From: Bacteroidia bacterium
GTDB taxonomy: Bacteria; Bacteroidota; Bacteroidia; Bacteroidales; Prolixibacteraceae
DNA: 16,578 bases
Assembly: GCA_025358395.1 (NCBI GenBank)
Contig: JANYJT010000127.1
Span: 1 to 16,578 of the forward strand
Direction: 5' to 3'
Positions 1 to 5,595 of the stretch are shown one piece after another (position 1 is the stretch's first letter; each line of letters opens with the position of its first letter). The translations under genes were made by a program, and so were the position numbers. Below the pieces are notes generated by a model, which made no database searches, was not told the origin of the DNA, and was given only the letters and a program-made list of their open reading frames with translations.

Positions 1-39
1 GTATACAGAATGTGCTCCTTTGTCAAGTAGATATTTCAT
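1..39 (-). CDS. tnpA: IS200/IS605-type TnpA (Y1 transposase), N-terminal fragment cut by window edge
   Basis: An ATG at 39-37 opens a frame that runs to position 1 without a stop and encodes MKYLLDKGAHSVY. From memory of the family, a start ending in HSVY just before the first beta strand is typical of many archaeal IS200-like TnpA proteins, the tyrosine (Y1) transposases that excise and insert single-stranded IS200/IS605 elements. Only 13 residues are visible, so the HUH motif and catalytic tyrosine cannot be checked. There is no Shine-Dalgarno before the ATG. Hairpins at 83-118 lie upstream, as expected for an element left end. The intact tnpB at the other window end has the same orientation, so the two may be halves of one element on a circular molecule. 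The call rests on a short match. Confidence 0.5.
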   Translation of the reverse strand, partial: MKYLLDKGAHSVY

Positions 40-82
40 AGTTATACATTATCTACTATAACCATAAAGGTTTCTGTTGGTA

Positions 83-119
83 GGATGACGGCTATCATCC
101 CCCATCTTGCGAAGGGGGA
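83..119 (-). repeat. Hairpin pair, probable left end of the IS200/IS605 element
   Basis: Two overlapping hairpins lie here. GGATGA (83-88) pairs with TCATCC (95-100), and TCCCCC (98-103) pairs with GGGGGA (114-119). On the minus strand the block is preceded by CGGGAAGT, which also precedes the hairpin at the tnpB right end (15467-15486). IS200/IS605 ends are subterminal imperfect hairpins recognised by TnpA rather than terminal inverted repeats. The position just upstream of the tnpA start at 39 fits a left end. The outer boundary and the cleavage tetranucleotide cannot be fixed from one copy. It could also be a solo end from another element. Confidence 0.45.
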
Positions 120-196
120 CTTCCCGCCTGTTTAGTTAAAACAATTATCGTTCCAACGATGTTTAGAGTAGTTTTTGAAAGTTCTATCATTTTCAG

Positions 197-427
197 TTAC
201 ACCATACCTTTGATAGATCCCATTACAATTCTTGGGTTTGTGTTTTCAAGGAAAGCCAATACCTCATCCGGAGTCATTGGGTTTTCCTCTGTGTTGTTCA
301 TCCAACCCCCGACCGGATATGTGAAATATAATTTCTTTTCTTTCGATTCAATCCATGCATATGCATATTTCGGATTGTTCAATTGTTTTTTAAGATATTT
401 GATTCTTTTTAGTGTTGATTTTTTCAT
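197..427 (-). CDS. Small basic protein of unknown function
   Basis: The 76-residue product is not recognised. The N-terminal third is Lys-rich and probably helical (KKSTLKRIKYLKKQLNN), followed by a short beta-like stretch (KKLYFTYPVGGW) and an acidic helix (PMTPDEVLAFLE). There is no signal peptide, membrane segment or Cys cluster. The ATG overlaps the TGA of the upstream gene in an ATGA (424-427), so it is translationally coupled to the Cys-rich gene before it and is the last gene of the leftward chain. After its stop, about 80 bp separate it from the IS hairpins. Confidence 0.7.
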   Translation of the reverse strand: MKKSTLKRIKYLKKQLNNPKYAYAWIESKEKKLYFTYPVGGWMNNTEENPMTPDEVLAFLENTNPRIVMGSIKGMV

Positions 428-783
428 GGTTTCTGTTGCTCCTCTGCTATTTCACATGGTTGTTTCCACAGTCCACACCCGTACAAGGCTGTAAACCTAC
501 GCTGATGCGCTAATAATGCCATCAGATCCATCCAACTGTAATAACATGCGTCTCCATAACCATAACCTTCTGCACCAGTTATATCTTGTTTTAGTGAATT
601 AACAGTTCGTTCAAATTCCTGCGCATAAGAACGTAGTATGATTTTACACGTCATACGTTTGTCGGCAGGGTGTTCGTATAATATACAATTACTACACCTG
701 TTTTTACATGGGTTTTCTACTTTATTTGAAGATCTTTCCTGAAACCGCGTATCTTCATCGTATAATCTATTCGGCTGTCTCAT
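424..783 (-). CDS. Cys-rich putative zinc-binding protein
   Basis: 119 residues, family not recognised. Four cysteines in the first half follow C-x3-C-x2-C-x12-C (C26, C30, C33, C46), a spacing that fits a small zinc site. Three more lie towards the C-terminus (DACYYSW, YGCGLWKQPC). The middle is helical and charged. The stop overlaps the next start (ATGA). The gene begins 8 nt after the upstream stop, with AAGTGAT as a plausible ribosome site. It belongs with the other Cys-cluster miniproteins of this operon (1269, 1716, 2488, 3003, 3527, 4023, 5596), but the spacing differs enough that they need not be homologous. Confidence 0.75.
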   Translation of the reverse strand: MRQPNRLYDEDTRFQERSSNKVENPCKNRCSNCILYEHPADKRMTCKIILRSYAQEFERTVNSLKQDITGAEGYGYGDACYYSWMDLMALLAHQRRFTALYGCGLWKQPCEIAEEQQKP

Positions 784-791
784 GTTATCAC

Positions 792-1253
792 TTATGTAGT
801 TGATGTATTTTTTATCAGTGATTTAACTAATGAATCCGCACGACCCCCGATATTATTCAATGAAGTGCGTTTTTCATCTAGCCATTTCTTTTTGAATAAT
901 TCTTTCTTTACCGGATCATCAATTGAGTTTAAAGCATCAACCACAAACATGCGGTCTTTGAACGAGCCGAGTGTTACAGATTCCAATGCATGCATAAGAT
1001 CTAACTTGCGGTCTTTCATTACCCGATCCATTGATACTGTGAAGGTAACTCCGAATTGTTTCATGAACCAATCGTCTGCACCGAACATAAACATCGGGAT
1101 TGTCATTTCATCTTCAAGGATTTCTCCTTTGTCATCTAACGGGGTTGCTCCATACATCCCTTTTCCTAAAATTGCTATACAGATCGCTGCAACTTCAAGG
1201 TCGTGTGCTTCGAAATGATACGGGTCTGATGGGTTAATAATTTCATATAACAT
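792..1253 (-). CDS. Conserved phage-type protein of unknown function (INPSDPY family)
   Basis: 153 residues, soluble, no Cys cluster. It starts with YEIINPSDPYHFEAHDLEVAA, then a Gly-rich AILGKGMYGATP turn, an acidic insert, IPMFMFGADDW, and a C-terminal helical half ending with TSLNNIGGRADSLVKSL. From memory this order (INPSDPYTF-like start, YGA turn, FGG-like strand, SLNDIGGRA helix) recurs in proteins of tailed phages and prophages with no known function. I could not check that. AAAGGAG lies 7 nt upstream of the ATG. It follows the Cys-rich gene at 1269-1538 by 15 bp and is probably cotranscribed with it. Confidence 0.75.
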   Translation of the reverse strand: MLYEIINPSDPYHFEAHDLEVAAICIAILGKGMYGATPLDDKGEILEDEMTIPMFMFGADDWFMKQFGVTFTVSMDRVMKDRKLDLMHALESVTLGSFKDRMFVVDALNSIDDPVKKELFKKKWLDEKRTSLNNIGGRADSLVKSLIKNTSTT

Positions 1254-1268
1254 GATTTACTCCTTTAT

Positions 1269-1538
1269 TTATTCATCCCTTTTTTTCCACTTACCACACC
1301 AATGATCGTTTTTTACAATTGTTGTATTCATCGATGGCATGATATGATGCGATGCGTAACCCGTTGCATCTACACCACTATAAGGGGGGTTATATCTGCA
1401 TACGAAGGTTTCCATAGTTTTCATAAGTGTTTCACTTTTGAAGAAACCCATATTCACCACCTCTGTTTTTGACCATTCATATGATGCACAAAAATAACAA
1501 TTACTACATGATTCATTTTTTGGTGTACTTAATACCAT
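1269..1538 (-). CDS. Putative zinc-binding protein with C-x2-C-x2-C ... CRYNPP ... WCGKW
   Basis: 89 residues. Cysteines at 11, 14 and 17 open the protein, C47 lies in VCRYNPP and C81 in HWCGKWKKR. A leading CxxC, a middle Cys followed by NPP, and a final WCG-x-[FW] is a pattern I associate with small phage and environmental-virus proteins that probably bind zinc, with no established function. The ATG at 1538 has CGGAGA about 7 nt upstream. It may head a sub-operon: a TATA-like AATATAAA lies on the minus strand at 1607-1614, some 70 nt before the start. Confidence 0.75.
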   Translation of the reverse strand: MVLSTPKNESCSNCYFCASYEWSKTEVVNMGFFKSETLMKTMETFVCRYNPPYSGVDATGYASHHIMPSMNTTIVKNDHWCGKWKKRDE

Positions 1539-1606
1539 ATAAGATTCTCCGATTGTAGTTCAATTAACGATATTAGTTTGTGAGATAATAATATTTTGTA
1601 AAAAGG

Positions 1607-1614
1607 TTTATATT
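1607..1614 (-). promoter_or_regulatory. Possible archaeal TATA box for the 1538-leftward genes
   Basis: On the minus strand the sequence reads AATATAAACC, followed by a T5 stretch, in an AT-rich gap between the stop of the Cys-rich segment (1613) and the start at 1538. An archaeal start of transcription would fall about 25 bp downstream, giving a leader of about 45 nt. The T-run could equally be a U-tract terminator for the upstream genes. Support is sequence resemblance only, and the site overlaps the end of the upstream gene. Confidence 0.25.
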
Positions 1615-1780
1615 AATCGTGGTTTCCGTTGTTCCAAAAGAAACAATCTCCCATTGTGCAAACCCCACAATCCGCACCTTGTTTCAGGTTTCCGTTTTTA
1701 TCGAGGTTTCCCTGTTCACAAGTGGGAATTGGGATTCTGTTTTTCTTTATGAGTCTTGTCGATGGATACAAAATTTTCAC
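1613..1780 (-). CDS. C-terminal half of a frameshifted Cys-rich protein (or separate GTG/TTG-started ORF)
   Basis: This 55-codon frame ends at TAA 1613-1615 and carries C-x16-C-x2-C-x4-C (PTCEQG ... ADCGVCTMGDCFFW). It opens at GTG 1780 or TTG 1771 and overlaps the end of 1716-1916 in another frame. Removing one A from the A5 run (plus-strand T5 at 1740-1744) joins the two frames exactly, giving one 100-residue protein with nine cysteines. I think this is the natural gene and the split is a sequencing error or recent mutation. If it is independent, its start codon is non-ATG and its ribosome site (GGATGTGA) sits inside the upstream gene. Confidence 0.5.
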   Translation of the reverse strand: MKILYPSTRLIKKNRIPIPTCEQGNLDKNGNLKQGADCGVCTMGDCFFWNNGNHD

Positions 1781-1916
1781 ATCCTACATCCCCGAATAGA
1801 TAGTACGGATACCCTTTTCTCATTGCACAATTATAACAGTTCTTTGGGATTACACAACTGATCTGATAAAATTGTGAACACCGCATCTCTGGATTGTTAT
1901 ATTCTTTTTTAGACAT
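1716..1916 (-). CDS. Cys-rich putative zinc-binding protein (N-terminal half of a probable split gene)
   Basis: 66 residues from the ATG at 1916, chosen because CGGAGT lies 8 nt upstream (an in-frame TTG at 1922 has no such site). Cysteines at 13, 21, 27, 30 and 46 (MRCSQF, ISC, KNCYNC, VGCENF) suggest a metal site. The last residues (EKQNPNSHL) have no cysteines and look like out-of-frame read-through. A one-base deletion in the A-run at 1740-1744 continues the protein into the Cys-rich frame ending at 1613. The start follows the stop of 1919-2299 by 2 nt. Confidence 0.65.
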   Translation of the reverse strand: MSKKEYNNPEMRCSQFYQISCVIPKNCYNCAMRKGYPYYLFGDVGCENFVSIDKTHKEKQNPNSHL

Positions 1917-1918
1917 AA

Positions 1919-2299
1919 TCAAGACTCCGTTATGAGATTGATGAATTTATCAAAATCTCCTTCGGACTCGTTGCGTTCTTTTTGTTTCTGTGCATTCTTT
2001 CGTTGTTCAGCATTATATTTTTCGAGATAATAATCAGCAAACTCGCATTTTATCTTATAACATCGTTTTATTCGACTTCTATAGATCCTCTCTTTTTGTT
2101 CTTCGTTCGCTAATAGTGGTGCCATATTGATATCACTTCCACATGACGGAAATATTGACTCTAATAGTCCCGGATGTTTTCTGATAGTAGTGGTAAAATC
2201 CGGTTTGCTGTCTTTTACAAGAGTTAATGTCATTATTTCATTATCTCCATCAAATGTAATTGAAATTGTTTCGCTGAATTTTACTTCTTTATGAATCAT
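1919..2299 (-). CDS. Hypothetical protein with charged C-terminal helix
   Basis: 126 residues from the ATG at 2299 (MIHKEVKF). I prefer this to an in-frame upstream ATG at 2332 because GTGGGGAAT lies just before it and the overlap with the preceding gene shrinks to 11 nt. The first 50 residues look beta-rich (KFSETISITFDGDNEIMTL). The second half is a long Lys/Arg/Glu helix (EKYNAEQRKNAQKQKERN) that could form a coiled coil. Family not recognised. Upstream is the winged-helix-like gene 2289-2510. Confidence 0.7.
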   Translation of the reverse strand: MIHKEVKFSETISITFDGDNEIMTLTLVKDSKPDFTTTIRKHPGLLESIFPSCGSDINMAPLLANEEQKERIYRSRIKRCYKIKCEFADYYLEKYNAEQRKNAQKQKERNESEGDFDKFINLITES

Positions 2300-2510
2300 G
2301 ATTCCCCACATGTTTATAGTTATGATTGACATATCTACGAGTTTTACGACCTAATTCCTTAATGAATCCGTGTGATTTTAAATAAATAGTTACACGTTCG
2401 CGCGTAAGACCTGTTTCTTTCATCAGTTCATCTGAATATACTGCATTGAGGTGGTTTATTAATTTCTCAACCGCAGAACTCATTTGTTTATCTGTCGAAT
2501 GTTCCACCAT
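2289..2510 (-). CDS. Winged-helix-like DNA-binding protein
   Basis: About 73 residues from ATG 2510 (MVEHSTDKQM). An in-frame start further upstream at 2561 would overlap the previous gene by 74 nt, and a shorter start exists at 2483. The core reads VEKLINHLNAVYSDELMKETGLTRERVTIYLKSHGFIKE and then a Lys/Arg-rich strand (RKTRRYVNHNY). That is the layout of a winged helix-turn-helix: helix, DELMKETGL turn, TRERVTIYLKS recognition helix, basic wing. It may be a small transcription regulator of this replicon. No Shine-Dalgarno is evident, so it probably relies on coupling to 2488-2685. Confidence 0.6.
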   Translation of the reverse strand: MVEHSTDKQMSSAVEKLINHLNAVYSDELMKETGLTRERVTIYLKSHGFIKELGRKTRRYVNHNYKHVGNHDS

Positions 2511-2685
2511 TGTTAAGTACCCAGTATTTACATTTAGAATGTGATGCACATCCAGCGTCATTAAGAATACACCATTGCTGCCATGTGATATTGCGATTTA
2601 GTTTGCTACACTTACATATCCCGTAGTCTGCATCGAGTTGTGTTTTGTAATCGCAGGTTTCACATCGTAATACATGAAGTGTCAT
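2488..2685 (-). CDS. Cys-rich putative zinc-binding miniprotein
   Basis: 65 residues starting MTLHVLRCETC at 2685. The start is fixed by AAGGAGTT 7 nt upstream; a longer in-frame start at 2724 would overlap the 2705-3010 gene and has no ribosome site. Seven cysteines: C8-x2-C11, C24-x-C26, C39, C46, C52 (RCETC, GICKCSK, WCILNDAGC, KCKYW). This could hold one or two zinc ions as a small ribbon or knuckle. No enzyme motif is seen. It overlaps the winged-helix gene by 23 nt and follows a two-TM protein. Confidence 0.75.
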   Translation of the reverse strand: MTLHVLRCETCDYKTQLDADYGICKCSKLNRNITWQQWCILNDAGCASHSKCKYWVLNNGGTFDR

Positions 2686-2704
2686 TTTTGTTAACTCCTT
2701 ATAG

Positions 2705-3010
2705 TTATTTATTTTCTTCATCATTGATACATTCTATTGACGGGATCTTGCTTATTGAATATCTGATATAATCCGGGGCATATCCACATATATATGCACC
2801 AAATATTGAGAATGATATTAACGATAATATAAACAATGCCAAATCCATATCACTCATATTAGGAGTTACAGATCCACTATATAATGCCAATACAAAATAC
2901 ATAGTTCCTATGATATTAAATAGTTGGTATTCTATATAAATTATATGTTCTAATACACTTTTGGTTTTTCTAACGGTGCTACATTTAATCGGTAGTATGA
3001 GTTTACTCAT
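2705..3010 (-). CDS. Small membrane protein, two transmembrane segments
   Basis: 101 residues with two clear hydrophobic segments, about 26-46 (YQLFNIIGTMYFVLALYSG) and 56-77 (LALFILSLISFSIFGAYIC), linked by a short polar loop (SVTPNMSDMD). The N-terminus is basic (STVRKTKS), suggesting both ends are cytoplasmic. Family not recognised; small two-TM proteins of viruses and plasmids range from holin-like to regulatory. GAGGA lies about 8 nt before the ATG, and the start overlaps the end of the 3003-3218 gene by 8 nt. Confidence 0.75.
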   Translation of the reverse strand: MSKLILPIKCSTVRKTKSVLEHIIYIEYQLFNIIGTMYFVLALYSGSVTPNMSDMDLALFILSLISFSIFGAYICGYAPDYIRYSISKIPSIECINDEENK

Positions 3011-3218
3011 CTAATGTCCTCTGAACCTTTTTTGCTTTTGAATCTTCATATATTTTACGAAGGTATTGTAAGTGATCGCGCCCACAAATATCTTCTCCGC
3101 ATTTTGTGCATTTTCTATAAGGTTGATCCATCAAATCAAAATTTACCGTAGGTGATAATAGTTCATACGGATGATCACACCGTTCCGGGATCTCTAACAT
3201 ATCTTTAATTTTTTTCAT
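3003..3218 (-). CDS. Zinc-ribbon-like protein
   Basis: 71 residues. C14 and H16 (RCDHPYEL) and then C37-x2-C40 (KCTKCGEDIC) form a C-x-H ... C-x2-C arrangement like the treble-clef or ribbon zinc modules common in phage small proteins. C45 is an extra cysteine. The C-terminus is a charged helix (HLQYLRKIYEDSKAKK). GGAGGATTAATT directly precedes the ATG, one of the strongest ribosome sites in the window. The gene starts 2 nt after the stop of the ASCH-domain gene, so the two are coupled. Confidence 0.75.
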   Translation of the reverse strand: MKKIKDMLEIPERCDHPYELLSPTVNFDLMDQPYRKCTKCGEDICGRDHLQYLRKIYEDSKAKKVQRTLDE

Positions 3219-3220
3219 AA

Positions 3221-3508
3221 TTAATCCTCCAAATAAATAGCAAATACTTTTTCGGGGGTTTTCCCAAATTCCATGTGAATAATATCTCTGATATCATACC
3301 CGTTATAACAGAAATGTATTTGATTGCTCGGATCTGATTTAGGTTTATATGCATTATCTATTGTTAGGTAATCGTATTCTCTATCTACTAATCGAGTTAT
3401 CCAATACGGTTTATAAAGACGATATTCTTCTTTCTTTTCACCCGATTTTATCTGATTGAAATAAACTGTTTTTACACGAAGAAATAGTGTGCGAGTTAGT
3501 TTTGGCAT
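3221..3508 (-). CDS. ASCH-domain protein (ASC-1 homology fold)
   Basis: 95 residues, the length of a stand-alone ASCH domain. The diagnostic stretch is FNQIKSGEKKEEYRLYKPYW (18-37), followed by strands with DYLTIDNAY, IHFCYNGYD and the C-terminal VFAIYLED. ASCH is a beta-barrel related to PUA; some members bind RNA or act as ribonucleases or amidohydrolases, and many phages encode single-domain versions of unknown role. Here it may act on RNA or nucleotides, but that is inference. GAGGGG precedes the ATG by 6 nt. It is followed by the zinc-ribbon gene 3003-3218. Confidence 0.8.
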   Translation of the reverse strand: MPKLTRTLFLRVKTVYFNQIKSGEKKEEYRLYKPYWITRLVDREYDYLTIDNAYKPKSDPSNQIHFCYNGYDIRDIIHMEFGKTPEKVFAIYLED

Positions 3509-3526
3509 TTTTTCCCCTCATCATAT

Positions 3527-3703
3527 TTAATTAATAATTTTTCGAGTTCGTGATATGTGCTTGTTATTGGGGTCAATCACGAATCCTGCACAATACTCAC
3601 AGGGTCTACAGGTTCCGTTTACTGATGTTCTTTCAACCATACTCGAATTCATCGGACATGCAACCATTACGTGCGCTATAAGTGTATCTGTGTTATCGGT
3701 CAT
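3527..3703 (-). CDS. Cys-cluster miniprotein, 58 aa
   Basis: A short gene fills the gap between 3508 and 3700. ATG 3703 overlaps the TGA of the upstream gene as ATGA, and the stop is TAA 3527-3529. The product contains VACPMNSSMVERTSVNGTC and then RPCEYC: C-x15-C-x2-C-x2-C (C16, C32, C35, C38), a plausible zinc site. The remainder is polar with a basic tail (HISRTRKI). It belongs with the other Cys-rich miniproteins of this chain. The perfect 4-nt overlap and the exact filling of the gap make it a convincing gene despite its length. Confidence 0.72.
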   Translation of the reverse strand: MTDNTDTLIAHVMVACPMNSSMVERTSVNGTCRPCEYCAGFVIDPNNKHISRTRKIIN

Positions 3704-4026
3704 AATTTACAAACCTCGTGTGCTTTATCTGTTTTGTTTTTCTCCAAGATATAATCTACGTATAAACTTGTGTTCAATTTACTTAAAATCTGTTCACTCT
3801 CATCTCTGATATTGAATAGTTCTTCCGGTAACATAGACACCGTTTTATTAAGTTCCTGTGAAATGATTCTTGATTCTACACTCCCTGAAAATTTTTCCAT
3901 TTGATACGGGGGAAATTCCCCTTCATTAATAGCACGAAGAATCCTCTCATTAACGCATCTAATACAACGGATTTCTTCTAATAATTTTATATGATACGGT
4001 GCGTCATCCGGATATGTATTCGTCAT
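3700..4026 (-). CDS. Hypothetical helical protein
   Basis: 108 residues, mostly helical with alternating charged and hydrophobic residues (HIKLLEEIRCIRCVNERILRAI, LPEELFNIRDESEQILSKL). A CxxC (RCIRC) lies near residue 21-24, and a single Cys near the C-terminus (EVCKL). It could be a dimerising or coiled-coil protein. AAAGGAG lies 8 nt upstream. The start overlaps the previous stop (ATGA, 4023-4026) and its own stop overlaps the next start (3700-3703), so it sits in the middle of a tightly coupled operon. Confidence 0.7.
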   Translation of the reverse strand: MTNTYPDDAPYHIKLLEEIRCIRCVNERILRAINEGEFPPYQMEKFSGSVESRIISQELNKTVSMLPEELFNIRDESEQILSKLNTSLYVDYILEKNKTDKAHEVCKL

Positions 4027-4409
4027 TTGTTCTGCTCCTTTATCCCGATAAATATTCCATTTTTAACTACAGCAGATACATAAAAAAATGAATTACAATT
4101 ATGACAGTATTCATAGACACTGTATTCACCGTCACGTAATGTATTTATTATTACTGAACGATCTTCTGCTGAACCCGGGAACTTTTCGAATATTGAACAT
4201 TCTGGATAGTATATTTGTTTGATGATACTTTGTTCGATTTTTTCTATATCGTTTAAAGGACGAGATGCATATTGATTTGCGGGTTCTCCTTCTACATACT
4301 TATCTAGTAAACAGTCCAATTCTTTGGTCTGAAATCTTTTGAACGCACCGTGGTAACAGTTCGTGCATTGGATCGGTATTTTTATAATGAACTCGTCAAA
4401 CATTCCCAT
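4023..4409 (-). CDS. Phage-type zinc-binding protein with FQTK-[DE]-LD motif
   Basis: 128 residues from ATG 4409 (MGMFDEFIIK). An upstream in-frame GTG at 4418 is part of its ribosome site AAGTGAT. It begins with MG-x-FD-x-F, then C15-x2-C18 (PIQCTNC), FQTKELDCLLDKY (26-38) and a late C102-x2-C105 (EYCHNCNSFFYV). From memory, small phage proteins share the start MGxFD and the FQTKDLD motif and probably fold around a zinc ion held by the two CxxC pairs. Their function is not known. Genes on both sides overlap it or abut it within a few nt. Confidence 0.78.
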   Translation of the reverse strand: MGMFDEFIIKIPIQCTNCYHGAFKRFQTKELDCLLDKYVEGEPANQYASRPLNDIEKIEQSIIKQIYYPECSIFEKFPGSAEDRSVIINTLRDGEYSVYEYCHNCNSFFYVSAVVKNGIFIGIKEQNK

Positions 4410-4414
4410 AGTTA

Positions 4415-4852
4415 TCACTTGAATTCCGACATAGTTTGATCAATCTTATTCGCAGATTCCTCAACAGCCTTAATATGCTGTTCTTTATCTTTGATCCATT
4501 TTACACTGTCGTCAATGCTAATTTTCAAGCGATCTTTGAACGGTAACATTCTTAATTCTGATAGTTTCGGGGCTAATAATTTCTCTATAAATAATGGTTT
4601 GTTTAATTTAAAAAATACAAATGTTCTACTGCAATCATCAAACGGTTTATCTTTCTTGTATCTTATAGATAAGCAGATACCATTGCATTTCAGATCACAT
4701 TTCAGATCACTGAAACAATCACTACTATCACGCGACGGACTGTATTCAAGAACAAAATGATCTCCGGTATAAAGGATACCGTATCCTGATTTGTCTCCAT
4801 AGACCTCTGTTTTGTACATTTGTTTTTCGTATGAATTTATTGGCGTTTCCAT
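4415..4852 (-). CDS. Hypothetical protein
   Basis: 145 residues, not recognised. The first two thirds look beta-rich with a compact Cys group (SDCFSDLKCDLKCNGICLSIRY, four Cys within about 17 residues), then FVFFKLNKP. The last third is helical and charged (DSVKWIKDKEQHIKAVEESANKIDQTM). TAGGAGGA lies about 6 nt before the ATG. It is the gene before the FQTK-type protein, whose start lies 5 nt after this stop. Confidence 0.7.
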   Translation of the reverse strand: METPINSYEKQMYKTEVYGDKSGYGILYTGDHFVLEYSPSRDSSDCFSDLKCDLKCNGICLSIRYKKDKPFDDCSRTFVFFKLNKPLFIEKLLAPKLSELRMLPFKDRLKISIDDSVKWIKDKEQHIKAVEESANKIDQTMSEFK

Positions 4853-4866
4853 ATTAGTTCCTCCTA

Positions 4867-5250
4867 TTATGCATTACTAGTTACACTTCCTTTTTTCTGT
4901 CCTTCGATCATCTGTTCTTGGAATAACCGTATCCTGTTTTCATCTACCATATCCGGTTGCTGTGACTGCATTTGTGTTTCCATCGAAAGTCGCTCTGCCG
5001 GGGTCGGTCTTATGTATGCAATAAACAGACTTAAACTCTTTTTTGCCGGAGCTTTGTTTCGGTTTTCTGCGTTTTTTGCTTTTATCAATAATCCTTCTGC
5101 AAATGTCCTTACTAATTCGTTACGTTGTTTATCGCGTTCTTCTACCGGTAAATCACTTAATGAATCTGCAATACATGATGCCATATAATCAATAGCGTCA
5201 ATTACCATCGCATCCTGTGCTTCTTTCGTCTGGATTACTGCTGCAGCCAT
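4867..5250 (-). CDS. Hypothetical helical protein
   Basis: 127 residues, mainly helical: an acidic helix (IQTKEAQDAMVIDAIDYMASCIADSL), a charged middle (PVEERDKQRNELVRTFAEGLLIKAKNAENRNK), and a Gln-rich C-terminal third (METQMQSQQPDM, LFQEQMIEGQKK). No membrane segment or catalytic motif is visible. The start follows the stop of 5258-5479 by 7 nt and the only GGAG is 13 nt upstream inside that gene, so translation is probably coupled. A structural or assembly role is conceivable but unsupported. Confidence 0.68.
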   Translation of the reverse strand: MAAAVIQTKEAQDAMVIDAIDYMASCIADSLSDLPVEERDKQRNELVRTFAEGLLIKAKNAENRNKAPAKKSLSLFIAYIRPTPAERLSMETQMQSQQPDMVDENRIRLFQEQMIEGQKKGSVTSNA

Positions 5251-5257
5251 ATTATAA

Positions 5258-5479
5258 TCATAACTCCATTGGTTTAGTATCTTTTAACCATGCTAAATCC
5301 GCAGCTCGTTTTAATTTTTCCGTGAGTGCGAATACTTCTTTGTTACTCATTTCAGTAAATGCGAAATTCTTATTAGTTACTGTTACAGGTAATCCTGATT
5401 TTACATAACTGTTTATCTGGTGGCATTTCAAGATTGCATGAATGCATATACAGTATTCATCTTCAGTAAGTTCACACAT
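5258..5479 (-). CDS. Small hypothetical protein
   Basis: 73 residues from ATG 5479 (MCELTEDEY), chosen because AAGGTG lies 6 nt upstream; an in-frame start at 5512 has no ribosome site. It has four early cysteines (MCELTEDEYCICIHAILKC) with C-x-C and C-x6-C spacing, then a polar middle and a helical C-terminal half (NKEVFALTEKLKRAADLAWLKD). Metal binding is possible. About 50 nt upstream lies the orphan TnpB-type right end (5531-5595), so transcription from further upstream must cross that hairpin. Confidence 0.65.
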   Translation of the reverse strand: MCELTEDEYCICIHAILKCHQINSYVKSGLPVTVTNKNFAFTEMSNKEVFALTEKLKRAADLAWLKDTKPMEL

Positions 5480-5530
5480 TATCGTACACCTTAATATAGT
5501 TCTTTTTTTCAAGATCTGATATTACAATAC

Positions 5531-5595
5531 TGACTTACTCCCACCGCTAAAGCGGTTGGGGTTCTTGACGGTGTTAGCATTCTAACAGAACGTCG
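5531..5595 (-). mobile_element. Orphan right end of a TnpB-type (IS200/IS605) element, omega-RNA 3'-end-like
   Basis: Read on the minus strand the block gives CACCGTCAAGAACCCC, then the hairpin CCAACCGC-TTTA-GCGGTGGG (5540-5559 region, one mismatch), then AGTAAGTCA. This is the classic right-end layout of IS200/IS605 tnpB elements, where the 3' end of the tnpB transcript forms the guide RNA scaffold. The intact tnpB right end at 15467-15486 has the same plan with a TTTA loop but a different stem, so this is not a copy of that element. No tnpB is next to it; the preceding gene (5596-6090) ends right at its edge. It is either a relic or a free-standing guide-RNA-like end. Confidence 0.6.

Noticed and set aside
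147..160. ATCGTT-CC-AACGAT as a terminator hairpin for the left operon
   Set aside because: Only a two-base loop remains, and the realistic stem is 4 bp with a mixed T-tract. Too weak to call.
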